This document shows, piece after piece, positions 41,150 through 53,774 of a stretch of 64,000 bases of DNA. Location: NCBI GenBank assembly GCA_003508835.1, contig PUFA01000170.1, forward strand, positions 3,038,001-3,102,000, given 5' to 3'. The notes under the pieces are model-generated. The model searched no databases. It saw only the letters and a program-made list of their open reading frames with translations, and was not told the DNA's origin. The stretch is from Eonycteris spelaea (lineage: Eukaryota; Chordata; Mammalia; Chiroptera; Pteropodidae). Each line of letters opens with the position of its first letter. Within the stretch, counting starts at the first letter, position 1. The translations under genes were made by a program, and so were the position numbers.

Positions 41150-41815
41150 AATGTCAAAAATCACTCTTTTAAAATACACATTCCCATGGTTTTTAGTATA
41201 TTCTCAGAATTGTGTAATCATCACTGCTATCTAATTAATTTCGAAACATTTTCATCAACCCCAAAAAGAAACCCATACCTACTGACAGTCGCCCTGCATT
41301 TTCCCCACCCCAACCCCTGAAGACCCTGAAGACCTCTCATGTGCACTCTGTCTCTGTGGATGTGCTTATTTTGGATATTTTGTATAAGTGGAATCACACA
41401 ATATGTGACTTTTTGTGTCTGGTCGCTTTATTGACATAATGTTTTAAGAGGTCATCTATGTTTTAGGGTGTATCAAAACATCATTCTTTTTTGTTTATAC
41501 ATTATATTTTGTTAATTAATTCATTGGTTCATGAATATTGTGGGGTTTTCCTTTTGCTCATTATAAGCAGTATTCTTTTGAACATTCATGTATAAGTTTG
41601 GATATATGTATTCAATAATTTTGTGAATATATCTAGGAGTAGAATTGATAGGTGATGTATAACTTTATGTTTAACTTTTTGATGATCCTCCAAACTGTTT
41701 TCCAAAGTGGCTGACCCACTTTACGTTCCCACCAGCAATGTATGACATCTGGAATTTCTTCACATCTTCACCACCATTGTGGTCTGTCTTTTTTACTTCA
41801 GCCATCAAAATGAGT
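41150..41815 (+). repeat. L1M 3' UTR fragment
   Basis: 'ggatattttgtataagtgga', 'tggttcatgaatattgtggg', 'ttttccaaagtggctgaccc' and 'acgttcccaccagcaatgta' are classic sense landmarks of an old mammalian L1 3' end. Confidence 0.8.
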
Positions 41816-42559
41816 ATGAAGTTGTTCCTCATTGTGATATTGACTCTTAGTATAATTGATAACTAGAATAGTAAAAATAGGAAAGCCTAATAATTGCTTT
41901 AATATTCTTAACATATCGCCGTGACAATTAGTTGATATGACTAGTGATTAAAGTAGCTGCCATTTTTTGTCCTTCCCTCTTGTTCCAAAATGTGTGGTCA
42001 TCAGGAAAGGCTGACTCATTTCCATCGGAGGTGTGCCATTAAGAGCAAGTCTGAAAATTGAGTTGGGGTTGGGGGAACAATGGCCAGTTTCGATGGTTTC
42101 TGGGAGAAAATGTTACAGGGTGTTTGCATATTCAAAGAGTAGTCTTTTACCATTGGTAATTTATGTGATTCAAGGAAATAAATGTTTCAAGCTAAATTTT
42201 GAACATAACATAGTGAATCAGAAACATTTCACATGCTCTAGATAGCAAGGATAAAAAAATATTACTCTAGGAGTCTGAATCAGATGCTTTTCTCTGTTCT
42301 TTGCTCCCCTACTTGGTAATTTGATCATTCTAGATCCAATAGCACAAACTGTTAGAGTTAAAAAGACCTAACTTGGCTCTGAGAGTCTTATTTACATATG
42401 AGGACAATTAATCTTAAATTAATCAACAGCTTTGTTCAAGTTCATTTAGCCGGTGATAGGGCACACTTAAACTATGTACTTGGCACTTGTAGCACTGTAT
42501 TTCTTATATAATTTTATCATCTCTGTAGTTCTTTGTTCATTGTTATGGATCATATATTG

Positions 42560-43085
42560 TGGAGCTATGACACTGTTCTTGCGCTCAGAGAACTTAAAAT
42601 CTGGTGCTGATATGCACTAGTAGTCAATTCACATACTTTGTGAAACATGCGATGAGAAAGGTAGTCAGGAGTTATGAAAATACAAAGGAGATACCAGACG
42701 AAGCCGGGTGCAAGGGATATTATTGGGAAAAAGATGATATCTAAGAGGATTCCTGAGCAGTGCTGTCCAAAGAACAGGGAGCTCGTTGCAGCTAAGTAGT
42801 ACATGCTGTCATTCTGAGCGAGATAGCCCAGTAGAGTGGGAGTTTACTTAGCTAGAAGGATGAGGTCCTGAGATTAGAGAGTTAGACTGGAATCAGATAG
42901 TAAAGGGCCTCATTTGACCATTGAGAAGAGTGTAGACTTTATTTTAAAGGATAATGAATGCACTTTATGCAAAGAAAGACAAGAGTGGATTAGATAGACA
43001 TTTTAGAAAGGTTCTCTGATAGTAGTATAAGAAGTGTTTCGAAAATAGCCGTGCAAGACTGGGAGATGATCAATATGTTCACCTG
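42560..43085 (-). repeat. L2 LINE fragment
   Basis: 'ttgcgctcagagaacttaaa', 'gatagtaaagggcctcattt' and 'agagtggattagatagacat' are antisense L2 landmarks. A diverged copy of about 0.5 kb. Confidence 0.7.
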
Positions 43086-43210
43086 TCAAGTGTAACCAGC
43101 TACTCTATTTCCAAGCTTGGGCACTGAGGATACAGTGACGAGGACCAGGGCAAGGCCCTTACTTCTTGGAGCTTACAGGTACAAAACACTAGAGGAGAAA
43201 TGGTGTTGGC
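43085..43210 (-). repeat. second L2 3' end fragment
   Basis: 'gcttgggcactgaggataca' and 'cttcttggagcttacaggta' are the antisense L2 3' region again, so this is a separate copy from the one immediately to the left. Confidence 0.6.
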
Positions 43211-43269
43211 CTGAGGTTGTAGCTAGAGCAAGGTGAACCTATTTTTAAATATAGGAAGGCGACTAAAGT

Positions 43270-43800
43270 AGCAGTCTTGGTGATTGTGTTGCTGGCCATA
43301 GCTGGTGTTTTAAGTTAAGGATATGCAGCTTATGACCTGCTGACTGAGGAGGCACAGACCCCCCACACAGGGTCTGAGCTCCCACTTTGGAGAAGTGAAA
43401 ACCCTGGGGGCATTCTAATTGAAGGTGCAGTTTTAACATACCCACGTGAAGGAGGTAAAATCATAAGTTGCTTTACTTACAAATCCCAGAAATCGGAAGG
43501 GGAGCAGTGGTCGAGGGGAGGGGCAGTGCTCCATGCCCAGGAAGCAAGAGCTAGAGAGAGAGGCGACCAGCACACTTAACAGGTGCAAGTCACTAATTTT
43601 TAGGGTTCAACTCTCAGTGGTTATATAACTCTAAGTGCCATGGGAATCCCAACTGGGTTCTCATCCAAATGTCTGGACTCTGAGCATGAGCAGGGTTGTC
43701 ATCCTATACAATGCCTAGGCAGCACCTCAAAATAGCTGTTTTCTCATCATAGTGACTGGTCGCATGAGGCTACAGGTGGAGAGCGAGAAGGCAAGAATGG
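43270..43800. repeat. possible LTR or other repeat, not identified
   Basis: GC-richer than its surroundings. It includes 'ttacttacaaatcccagaaa', a G-rich 'gaggggaggggcagtgctcc' and 'ccaactgggttctcatccaa', a style that suggests an old antisense LTR. I cannot name the family or its borders. Confidence 0.3.
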
Positions 43801-44199
43801 CCTTGGTTTCTCTGACTTGGCAGCTTTTTCTGATTGTTCTACTGAGGTAGGAATAGAGGAGAAATCGTGTCTCTGTGCTCTGCTCCAGCGTAAAGCAGGA
43901 CTTTTCAATATCAAAAGAACTATCAATAGGTACCTTTATTTTCCAACTGTAATTACATCACATATTGGGAAGGAAAAGGTCATCTGAATAGAGGAACTGC
44001 AATTATTAAACTTGAGCTGAAAATGTTAATATTTTTTCAGATGAGGTACTCATGTAGAGTTCTAACGTTTGAACTCTATTTAATTATTCTAAAATTAAAT
44101 CTAAAACTAACATCAGAAGGGGAAAAGTTAAATAACAGAGCAGGATGTTAAATCAATATGATTAATTAATTTTATATAAATAGCTTGGATAGTGCTATG

Positions 44200-44480
44200 T
44201 TTATCTGTAAATCATTTCTCATGGTACCAGCTGTAAATCTTCATAATAATGATAATGACGTGTGTCGTCCTCCCACCCAGCAGAGGTGTCATGACAAATT
44301 GTTAATAAACTGTCTTACAGTACTTCGCAGATTCAAATGCTAATGCAATAATAACGTAATCAATAATAATAAGATCAACAATGGAACAAAGAATTTTGAT
44401 GCCGCTCAGAAAGGGAAATTTATTAAAGCTGTGAGTTCTCACATGTGAACAGCGTACCAAAAGAGAACTCTTCATCCCTT
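44200..44480. promoter_or_regulatory. candidate conserved regulatory element with SOX/POU-like motifs
   Basis: Repeat-poor stretch with an octamer-like ATGCTAAT at 44337-44344, a SOX-like AACAATGG at 44377-44384 and an adjoining GAACAAAG at 44384-44391, plus several TAAT cores. Motif content only; no conservation data. Confidence 0.3.
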
Positions 44481-47400
44481 TAAGTCTATATTTACTTTTT
44501 GACTTTTAACTTTCAGGAAGGGGAAGAGGGAGCACAGGGAAGGGCGGGAGAAATACTTTTACGGTTTATTGATATGAGGCCGCTGATCTCTCTCTCTCTC
44601 TCTGTCCCTCCCTCCTCTTTCCTTCTCCTTTCTCAAATGCTGACACCCAGGAGTTCATAGACTGCTGGTCGCCATTCCCGTAGTATCAGTTACAAAGTCA
44701 ACAACGGTATGGAAATGCATGTATCTTCCATCCCCACACTGACTTTCGGCATTCAGGGCCTCATTTATATTTTTGTACCTCACTTAGAACAAAGGTCTGA
44801 TTTTCATGGTCTCTCCTGACAGAAATGAATATACTTATTTTCGACCAAATTTATCTCCCCAAAGTAGATTCGGACATAAGTCTCCCCACCAACCTTCCTC
44901 GGCGTTCCCAAGAGGGCCTCTATCATCTCAACCCAACTTCTTTTTCACCCTAATTTTATCCCCACCTTTTCACACGAAGGAAGTTTAACAACAGAAGCCC
45001 TACAATGTTTATAATGTGAGTGTCCCATTGTAACCGTATAAAACTTCTCGGACTCCACACAGAGTTATCTGAATACCAGATCTATTTCCCTCTGAGATAA
45101 CTAGCATTAGGTAACTGTGTATAGATTATATGTGAGGCGTTCTGAAAGCCACATAATTCAGATTTTCTCCTTTTCTACCAGCAACTCAGTATGATAGATG
45201 TTACAGTCCTCACTGCATGGATAAACTGAGGCCTAATGATTGTCGAGTTCCTGTTCTTTATGTCACCTAGAATCATAGCTCAGTGCCATGAACACAGCAG
45301 ACACTTAAAGGCTAAATTCCTCCCTTCTTTTTCATATTAGGATTTTTTATTCTTCCATATGGAAATATGATATGATCTATCACATGATAAAAATTGATCC
45401 ATAATGTTTTTTGTCATCATCTGGCTACACGTTAAATTTAAGTTGCTGTAGATTTTTAGGAAAGAAATTAAAAACTTGTTGAAAGATTTACTGTGTGCCT
45501 CTTTTTCACTATCTTATTTTATGGGACAAGATTTCTCCCTCCTAAGGCCCACAGCTCATGGATTATTTCTGACTATTTTTTTGGAAACCATTGTTTTGTT
45601 GGCTTTATCTCCCTGGCCCTTGTTCCAGTAAGATGTTTTACATCTCGCGAATCACAATACCCAGCTCTTGGACAAAAATGACTCTACCCTAGAGCTCACC
45701 GAGTTTACCAGCAAGGTTGTGTGTTAGGTAGAACAGATTCAAATCCAGAAACCTACAGAAAAGGCTAAGACCCTGTACTCACACCTTAGTTCCTTAAATG
45801 TTTAAACATTACATTTAATTTCAGGGACAATGAAAAAGCTTTTTCTGGATTCGACTCCAGATTTCCATGGCTACCTTCAGCGCTTATGTTTTATTACAGT
45901 GGTATGATTATGAAAACAGGGGGATTATCCTCTCTCCAGTGCTCTGTGCAATATTTTAAAGGTGTCCCAACATTATAGATTACGCTGAAATAATACAGCC
46001 TACTTGGTATTGCATTCTGTATTCATATTTACTATAAAATGTCTTGCTACAGCACATTCTTTAACTTCCTATAGAGAAAGATGTAATATACAACAGAGAA
46101 GTACATTTTTTAGAAACACTGAAATGAAAGTTGTTGATTTTAAAAGACATTTTGTCACAGATGAGTGAGGGAGAAAGAGATCAAACCAGCAAGTCTAGCC
46201 AATCCAAGGTTTCATTCATGCATTTCTTTTGCTTAGTGCTTTCCCCTTCGGTATCATTAGCATTTTCATTTCGAAAAATGACAGTCTACAGTGGAAGCAG
46301 TAAAAATGTTCAACCTGTGGTTTAAATTATTGATTTTTCAGAATATTGAAGCAGTATTTCAAATGGATTTTGTTAGCGATACTTCTGGATGGGGGGTTTC
46401 AGAGGTAATTTGGTATCCAAAAGCCTGTATATTTCAAAGGCTCTCCATTCTTTGAATTTCTTTAGACTCTGGTTGATTGGATAAAAATGTTTATTGTCTT
46501 CAGGATTATAAGTAGCAGATCATTGCTGCTGGAACTTGAAACATATATTTGCAGACTATACTCTTTATGATTTATGGCATATGTTCAGACTATGATCTAC
46601 TGGCAAAATAAATCTTCATTTGGAAACAAAAGCTGATTTTAAAATGAAGGAAAACACTATGATTTGCGTGCATGAAAAGGTCAAAAGTCTAAGTGATAGC
46701 TAACTTATTGTGATAAAGCCAGGTATGTTTTCATAAGAATGGATTGTAATGAAGATCCTCAAATCGTGTTATGCTAATAGAGACTAGAGTGTGGCTACAA
46801 AGATTTTCTATAAAATCTTTGTAAGTCTTTCACCACAGTCAACACTCGCACATGAACAGAAAATGTTTTGACAAGGAGTGAGATTACTGACTGCTGTGTA
46901 TATGCTGTGCAGGTAGTTTGCTATGCGCAGCATGTTTCTACTTATGGAAAAATGCTACTTAAAAAATTACATTATATCCAAATGCTTTGATCTGCAATCA
47001 CTCTACAAATCGAAGCCCTATTGAAGTCAATGAGGGCTTGGAGTGCAAATTTATGACTGTATTGAGCTTAATATGTGGAGAGTTGCGTCATATTTTGTAG
47101 TGTCAAGTATCATACAGCAATGGATGCTACCAATTTGAAACGAAACCTGATATTTCCTCTTTGAATAGTGGCAATGAATTAAAAATACAGTATTGGAAGA
47201 GATCTTTTTGAGATATTGGGACATAAAAGGGAAACCTGCTACTAAATACATGAGACGTATCCATAATAAGTCCTGTTAATGTTTAAACCAGTTTAAAAAT
47301 GCCTTTTCAATGGCAATTATACCATGAAAGTTGGTTGAAGAATCTGATGTTGCTACTTTTGGGGAAAAAATATGTTTAATATGAGGGTGCAAAACCCTAG

Positions 47401-47575
47401 GACCAAATTCTTTTGTAGAATTACCCTCACACCCCTGAAGACTTTATACAATGGACAATCTGACTGAAACGACTTATGCATTATTATGACATAGATCTTC
47501 TGAATTTCATCTTTATAACATTTCTTAGAAATAAAAATTTTATATCTTTTCATATTGTTTCATAATATTATAATT
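44480..47575. other. intronic sequence, mostly unassigned
   Basis: Contains a short (TC)n run near 44588-44602, an MIR/L2-like fragment at about 45180-45330 ('catagctcagtgccatgaac'), and otherwise AT-rich unique DNA. No coding evidence. Confidence 0.45.
46796..46823. repeat. perfect inverted repeat (hairpin)
   Basis: TACAAAGATTTT at 46796-46807 and its exact reverse complement AAAATCTTTGTA at 46812-46823, with a CTAT loop. The 12-base arms have no mismatch. Confidence 0.95.
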
Positions 47576-47579
47576 TAGG

Positions 47580-47705
47580 AAACAGAAGTAGAAAAATGAG
47601 TAAACTATTCAGGGCCACATAGCTATTGAATGGTGAAGCGAGAATTCTTACTCAGGTTTAACTCCAAATTCAGTGCGTTTCTACTACACAACAGTGTCTC
47701 CCCTT
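47580..47705 (-). repeat. MIR SINE fragment
   Basis: 'ttcagggccacatagctatt' (core), then 'tggtgaagcgagaattctta' and 'ttaactccaaattcagtgcg' is the antisense MIR order. Confidence 0.8.
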
Positions 47706-47889
47706 ATTATTTAAAAATGTTACTTCAAAACTGGCATCAAAAGCAGCTTAAAATGAAAATGAAGACACAGAAGAGCAGTGAGCCCTCACAGTTACACAAT
47801 ATATAGAATATGTAGTTTTTTTTGTTTGTTTGTTTATTTCAGGGTGAAGCCACTAATACCTGGCTCCTTCACTCACCCAATATGTGCTT

Positions 47890-49670
47890 CCCTGATTGAA
47901 AATAATTCCCCAAAGATTGTAGTAAGAGAAAAAGAAGGGTGTTACATGATGATAACGGGGTCAACCCAAAAGGAAGATATAACATTTGTAAGTGTTTATG
48001 CACCCAACATGTGAGCACCTAAATATATAAAGCAAATATTAACACACCTAAAGGAAGAAATAGACAATAATATAATAACAGCAAGGAACTTTACACCTTA
48101 CTTACATCAATAGATAGATCCCTAGACAGAAAATCAATAGGAAATGTTGGACTTAAATGACAAGTTAGATCAGATAAACTTAGCAGATATTTACATAACA
48201 TTCCATCGAAGGCAGCAGAATATGCATTCTTCTCAAGTGCATATGGAATATTTTTCAAAATGGATCATATGTTAGGTCAAAAACTAGTCTTAATAAATTT
48301 AAGAGAATTGAAATCATATCAAACATCTTTTCCAACCATGGTAGTGTGAAACTAGAAATTAAGTACCCAAAGAAAACTGGAAAATTCACTAATATGAGGA
48401 GATTAAACAACATGCTGCTGGACAACCAATGGGTCAAGTAAAATAAGAAAAATAAGAATATAACTGAGACAAATGAAAATCGAAATGTAACATACCAGAT
48501 TTATGGATGCAGCGAAAGCAGTTCTAAGAGGGAAGTTCATAGTGATAAATACCTGCCTCAAGAAACAAGAAACGTCCCAAAATAACAAACAAAATTTTAC
48601 ATCTCAAAGAACTATAAAAAGAACTAAGCTCAAATTAGTAGACGGAATAAAAATAACAGAAAAATTCAAGCAGAAACTAAATAAACAGAGACTAAAAAGA
48701 TAACAGAAAAGATCGATGAAATTAAGAGTTGGTTCTTTGAAAAGATAAACAAAATTGACAAATCTTTTAGCTAATTCACCAAGAGGAAAGAGAGATGGTA
48801 CAAATAAATCAGAAATAAAAAGTGATGTTACACAACTGATTCAAAAATTGCAAAAAGATTACGAGATATGAACAATTATATGTCAACAAATTGAACAACC
48901 TGAAAGAAATGGATGAATTCCTAGAAAACATGAAAAAAACAACCTACCAAGACTCACTCATGATGAAATAGAGTATCTGAACATACCAATTACTAATAAG
49001 GAGATGGGTAATGAAAAAATAAATAATCAAAACCCCCCAGCATTCTCTTGGTACTCTTTACTCTGTCTCTCTCACCATCCTCATTTCTCTTGGCCCCTCT
49101 CACTCTCTGCCTCTGAGAGGAGACCATGCTCTGGCTGTGAAGTGTTATCACTTTTCTAGTAAACTTTCCTTTTGACTCAAAAAATGAAAACAAAAACAAA
49201 AACAAAAACCCAACCAACAAAAGGCCAGGACAAGATGGCTTCACTGGTAAATTCTACCAAACATTCAAAGAAGAATTAATACTAGTCCTCAAATTCTTCC
49301 AAAAAATTGAAGAGGCGGCACACTCATTTACAAGGCCAGCATTGCCCTGATACTAACACCAGACAAGAACACCACACACAAAAAAATTATAGGCCAATAT
49401 TCCTGATGAACATAGATTCAATGCAAAAAAAAAGCATCTGACAAAATTCAACATTCATTTACAATAAAAAATCTCAACAAAGCAGGCACAGAGGAAACAG
49501 AACCTCAACACAGTAAAGGCCATCTTTGACAAGCCCATAACTAACATCAGGGTCACTGGTGGAAAACTTTCAGCTTTTCCTCCAAGATAAGGGACAGCAC
49601 AGGGATGCCCACTCTCAACCGCTTTTATTCAACATAGTATTAGAAGTACTAGTCAGAGCGAGGATATTGT
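47890..49670 (+). mobile_element. dead L1 ORF2 fragment (endonuclease to early reverse transcriptase)
   Basis: The DNA follows mammalian L1 ORF2: 'gtgtttatgcacccaacatg' (in the endonuclease region), 'agatagatccctagacagaa', 'aggtcaaaaactagtcttaa', 'gagttggttctttgaaaaga', 'gcattgccctgatactaaca' and 'ttttattcaacatagtatta' near the end of the window fragment. The reading frame is broken by many stops. About 300 bases appear to be missing near 49440, where text jumps from the early RT region to 'aaaattcaacattcatttac'. It stops before the catalytic FADD region. A non-L1 insert sits at 49036-49198. Not capable of retrotransposition. Confidence 0.9.
49036..49198 (+). mobile_element. nested retroposed insert within the L1
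   Basis: About 125 bases foreign to L1 ('gcattctcttggtactcttt' to 'actttccttttgactc') end in an A-rich tail of AAAAC units. Flanking 'caaaacccccca' and 'caaaaacccaacc' look like an imperfect target duplication. L1 text resumes at 'aacaaaaggccaggacaaga'. An AGTAAA lies about 15 bases before the tail, as a weak poly(A)-signal-like hexamer. The body resembles no SINE I know and may derive from an LTR transcript or an RNA. Confidence 0.6.
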
Positions 49671-52555
49671 GGTTTAAGAAAATTAATTTAAGTTTTAGTT
49701 TCCATTTCTTAGAAAGTATGTGAAATATGACTTTAAGGGTATGTATAAAAGGATTCTTAGAAAATGCATCTCCAAAATATCTTTATTGTTATTTAATTTT
49801 TATATAATTCTGTCTCTTCTTTTTTAACTCATTAGCTAATGATCATTATTTTACTGGTGCTCTTTCTAATTTTGTAAAAAAATAAAATGAATAACTTATG
49901 GAGAGAAAAATCTATTCTGCATATATAGTTAGAGCAGATACGAAAAAGAAATGATTTGTTTAGTTTTAGGATTTTTTTCAGATTAGTGTTCTAAATACTA
50001 AAAGGTAAATCTGTAGAATAAATAAAATATCCCAATGAAAATATCTTAGGCTCTTTAGAATGTTAGAAATTCTGAATTAATCTCAAATTCATATAAAATG
50101 ATTTGGATAAGACTAACAGTGATACATCTTTCTGTTATACAAAGGAACATTAAATTTAAAGGATTTTATATTAATGCAATGCTTCTGAATGGTGGAAATG
50201 GAAGGAGTAACAGTTTATTGAAACATTAACATCTTGTACTAATTTAGATTATATAAAAGATATGTTCTCAGTCTATAATTGTGGTGGCCTAAATTCTATA
50301 TTATTTTTCAAGGTACACATTAGAAACTCATGAGCAATTTGTCATAAAGGTTGGGGAGACTCAAGTTTTATAAAAAGAATGTTTATATTTTCATATATAA
50401 TGCAGTATATTAATAGTAAAAAATTTAGTCTCTTCAGCCCTTAAAAATTATGAGTAGAGGACTAAAATCATTTAATAATCTATATTAATAGATTTTGTAC
50501 AGTTTCATTTTTACATAGTTTACATATATATCACAACTTTACTGCTATTAACTATGAATTTCTAAGTTTAAAATAACAGCATATAAAGAAAAAGAATACA
50601 AAAATGCAACATTGGAAAATAGAAGACAATGTCTTTACAAATCTAAGAGAAATTGTTTTGAATAATGAATCTACACCAACCAAAATATCAATCAAGTATG
50701 AAGGGAGGACAAACACATTTACTTTCCACGAGCCCTTTCTCAGGAACTGGAGAATATACTATACCAAAATGAGGAAACGAATGAAGGACTGAGGCAAAAG
50801 GAATTTCCGATAGGATTACAAAGGAAAATTCGAGGATCAGAGGTGTGCACTAGACTTTGAGAGCAATTTGGAGTCAGGTGTGTGAGAGCCTCTAGGAGAA
50901 ATTTTCAGGAAACAGATGAAACTGCTCAGTAATCTGACAGGCTTGACCCTGTAGGAAATCAGATTATGAGCCATTTTGTGGAGTTACCATGGCATGTGGA
51001 AAGATTAGCCCCTGATTCAGGAAAAGCCAAGTAAATGAACATTTAACCTGGGATGTGAGTCAGAGGAAAGAGTAGAACAAGAAAACAAAGGGGATTGTGG
51101 ACTGCTATTTGGCTCTTCATGACTAATACTTACATAGTTTACAAACGTAAAAATGTCGATTGCAGATTTAACCGAAAGAGTGCTGGCATATGTTGGGAGG
51201 CTGGAGAAGAATAAATATGTATGAGAGGTTATAGAAAAGAACTAAAATCTTAGTTTCCACAATAGGAAGTTAGAGGTGAAGGCAGAGGCAGACTAGAACT
51301 TTCTCTGTACTAATATCACTGGCCTATTCTCAATATTCGGCCAATACATAAATGCAGACTTTTCCTTCAGTTGCTACTCATATTATGAGAACTAATCTAC
51401 TACCTTTGGTTCTCAAAATAATAATAAAATGCTTTGTTGTTATCACTAATAAAACTGGCCTGCATATATCCTTTCTTTATCCAAACTAATTTTTAGCCAT
51501 CTGCACCTGGATCTGGTTAAGCCCTTAAAGGAAAACAAACAAACAAACAAACAAAAAACAAAACAAAAGAAAAAAGTGGAATTTAAGTATATATTTTGTA
51601 TTAGAGTGTTCACATGGAAACAGTATCTTTTCCTCAAGTTCTTCACCCTAAATAATCTAAGGGTATCAGTCAATGCTTATAGAATTGTAGCAATCTTAAA
51701 CTTTAAAGGAGAAAGAATAATAGAGATATCTGTGATGTGTGCATTGATTTTAGCAGTTCATCCTTAGTGGAAAATTTAATTGAATATGTGTTTAGGTGGA
51801 TAATACCACTTTAAAAGAGGAATAAGACAATTTAATGCAATGGGAAGAACTGGATACATCCACGTATTAAATAACTGTATACTTTACTGATCGATAGTAA
51901 ATCACTATAGCTAGATTATATATAGATATAGATAACGTAGATAATATGTAACCCTTAGACCTTTCTCTCAGCAACAGCACTGTGCTTCTTCAATTGTTGT
52001 CAAGGTGACATGTAATATATCTTTTATGACTTTTAATGTGATAGACCTTTCCTTCCCTCCACCCCCATACCCACGGGAGAAGTTAATGCATCTGTTTTAG
52101 AAAAAGCAATATGAAAAAAAAATACTTTCAATGCAGTGATGATTTATAATTCACTATCAGAGCTTCAAGTTTTCTCTGGAATGTGTGTGTTTGCACACTT
52201 GCAGTGTTTGTGTCTAAATATATTTGTGTGTGTGAATGAACACATAGAAAGAGAGAGAAAGTAGAGCTCATACAGTTTTCTAAGAGGAATTGATAATTTA
52301 AAATATTTATTTGTTATATAAAAATAAGTACCAACACAGGTATCGGTTAGAATGAAACAATCAAAGGAACTATGGCTTTTTATTTTAAAAAACAGTTTTA
52401 ATTCATCAAGTTTTTAAGGTTTCAGTAAAATAGTTATATTAATACATGTGGTTTTCTTTACCTGTTTATTGTCTGCCTCTCATAGTAGAACATAAGATCC
52501 ATGAAGGAAACTACCTCATTTATCCAACTGTTTATTTCTTGATGAACATTTGAGT
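49670..52555. other. intronic sequence, mostly unassigned
   Basis: AT-rich DNA. A purine-richer stretch at about 50770-51310 may be an old repeat. (AAAC)n at about 51534-51560. No coding evidence. Confidence 0.4.
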
Positions 52556-52559
52556 TTTG

Positions 52560-52950
52560 CAAATTTTTGTCACTATCAAATGTTCATTTTGGTGTCCTGT
52601 ACTATTATTTCTCTATGAGGGAAACACTGACTAAAAAGTATACATATTATTTTATTTTGAGAAACACTAAAAGTTAATTTTCAAAAATGTCCCAACAGTT
52701 CATATACCCAGTAATGTAAGAGCATCTATTCCTCCTCCATTTTCATCACTGGACATTATCACTCTTTCAATTTTTTTTTTTTTTTTGGCATATAACGAGA
52801 TCACACGGGGGGGGGGGGGAATGGCATCCTCTGGGTGCATCTTCCTAACTACTAGTAAGGCTGAGCACCTTTTCATGTTGTTGCTGATGTCTACTTTTCT
52901 TCGTCTGTGAAATGACTATGCACACTCTTTGACTCTTTTTCTTTCCTCCC
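52560..52950 (+). repeat. L1M 3' UTR fragment
   Basis: 'catcactggacattatcact', 'ctactagtaaggctgagcac', 'cttttcatgttgttgctgat' and 'actatgcacactctttgact' are sense L1M 3' end landmarks. A T run and a 13-base G run (52807-52819) lie within it. Confidence 0.7.
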
Positions 52951-53129
52951 TCCCCCAGCTTTATTTAGGAACAATTAATACATATTGATTAGTTTTCTCT
53001 TAAATCATTTGCCTCTAACGTTTCAAGCAGTACCTTTGTACTAGGGGACAGTAATCTTTAACATTGATTTTTTATATATCATTTTTATTTTAGCCTAGTT
53101 TTTATAACTTTTTAAAAACTAAAATTTGC

Positions 53130-53345
53130 CTTTAGTAAAGTAGTATGCTCACGAGGTTAAACATCAAATAATGCAAAAAAATTTTTATAAAATTCAGCTG
53201 TTCCCTGCCCCACCTTTTTATACTCTCCTTTTTTGCTCTAAGCAACTGCTTTCAATTCTTAGCATTTTTAGTTTTTTTTAATCCATTTTTCTAAATAATA
53301 CTCTTACATTGACATTTTTAGTTATACGTTTTCTATTGACTTTCT
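53130..53345 (+). repeat. L1M-like fragment
   Basis: 'ttaaacatcaaataatgcaa', 'cccaccttttt' and 'taagcaactgctttcaattc' match an older L1 3' UTR segment. Confidence 0.5.
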
Positions 53346-53774
53346 GTTATATTTCCTGAGGATTTAGTTCTTAATTATTAATGTTTACCTAACCATGCCT
53401 GTGTAAATATTGTTCATTGCTGACCCAAATGGTGTGCGATGACTGTTTCCTTTGTCTTAAAAATGTATGTTTTATGTGAACTTAATACTTGTAGAGAGAA
53501 TATAACTTTTCCATCTCCTCCTTCCAGTTACATAGTCTATTTGATTTCTCACCAGCCATGTTGTGATGTTCGTGTATACAGTCGTCTGTTCGGTTATTTG
53601 AATGGTCGAAGCACGTGTTTGCGACGGATGTGCATGTGTTTGTTGACTATGCAGGATGCCACGAGCCAGTCTCCTGCTTCATTTCTGACCCCTAGTTCAA
53701 ATATCCAACAACAGTTGTTTCTGCTTTATTTTCTACATTTTTATTTCAAACACCTATAATATTTGGGTGTGTGA

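Noticed and set aside
47778..48014. Short frame resembling an endonuclease protein
   Set aside because: It is L1 ORF2 text (VREKEGCYMMI...VYAPNM) in a dead copy, covered by the L1 entry.
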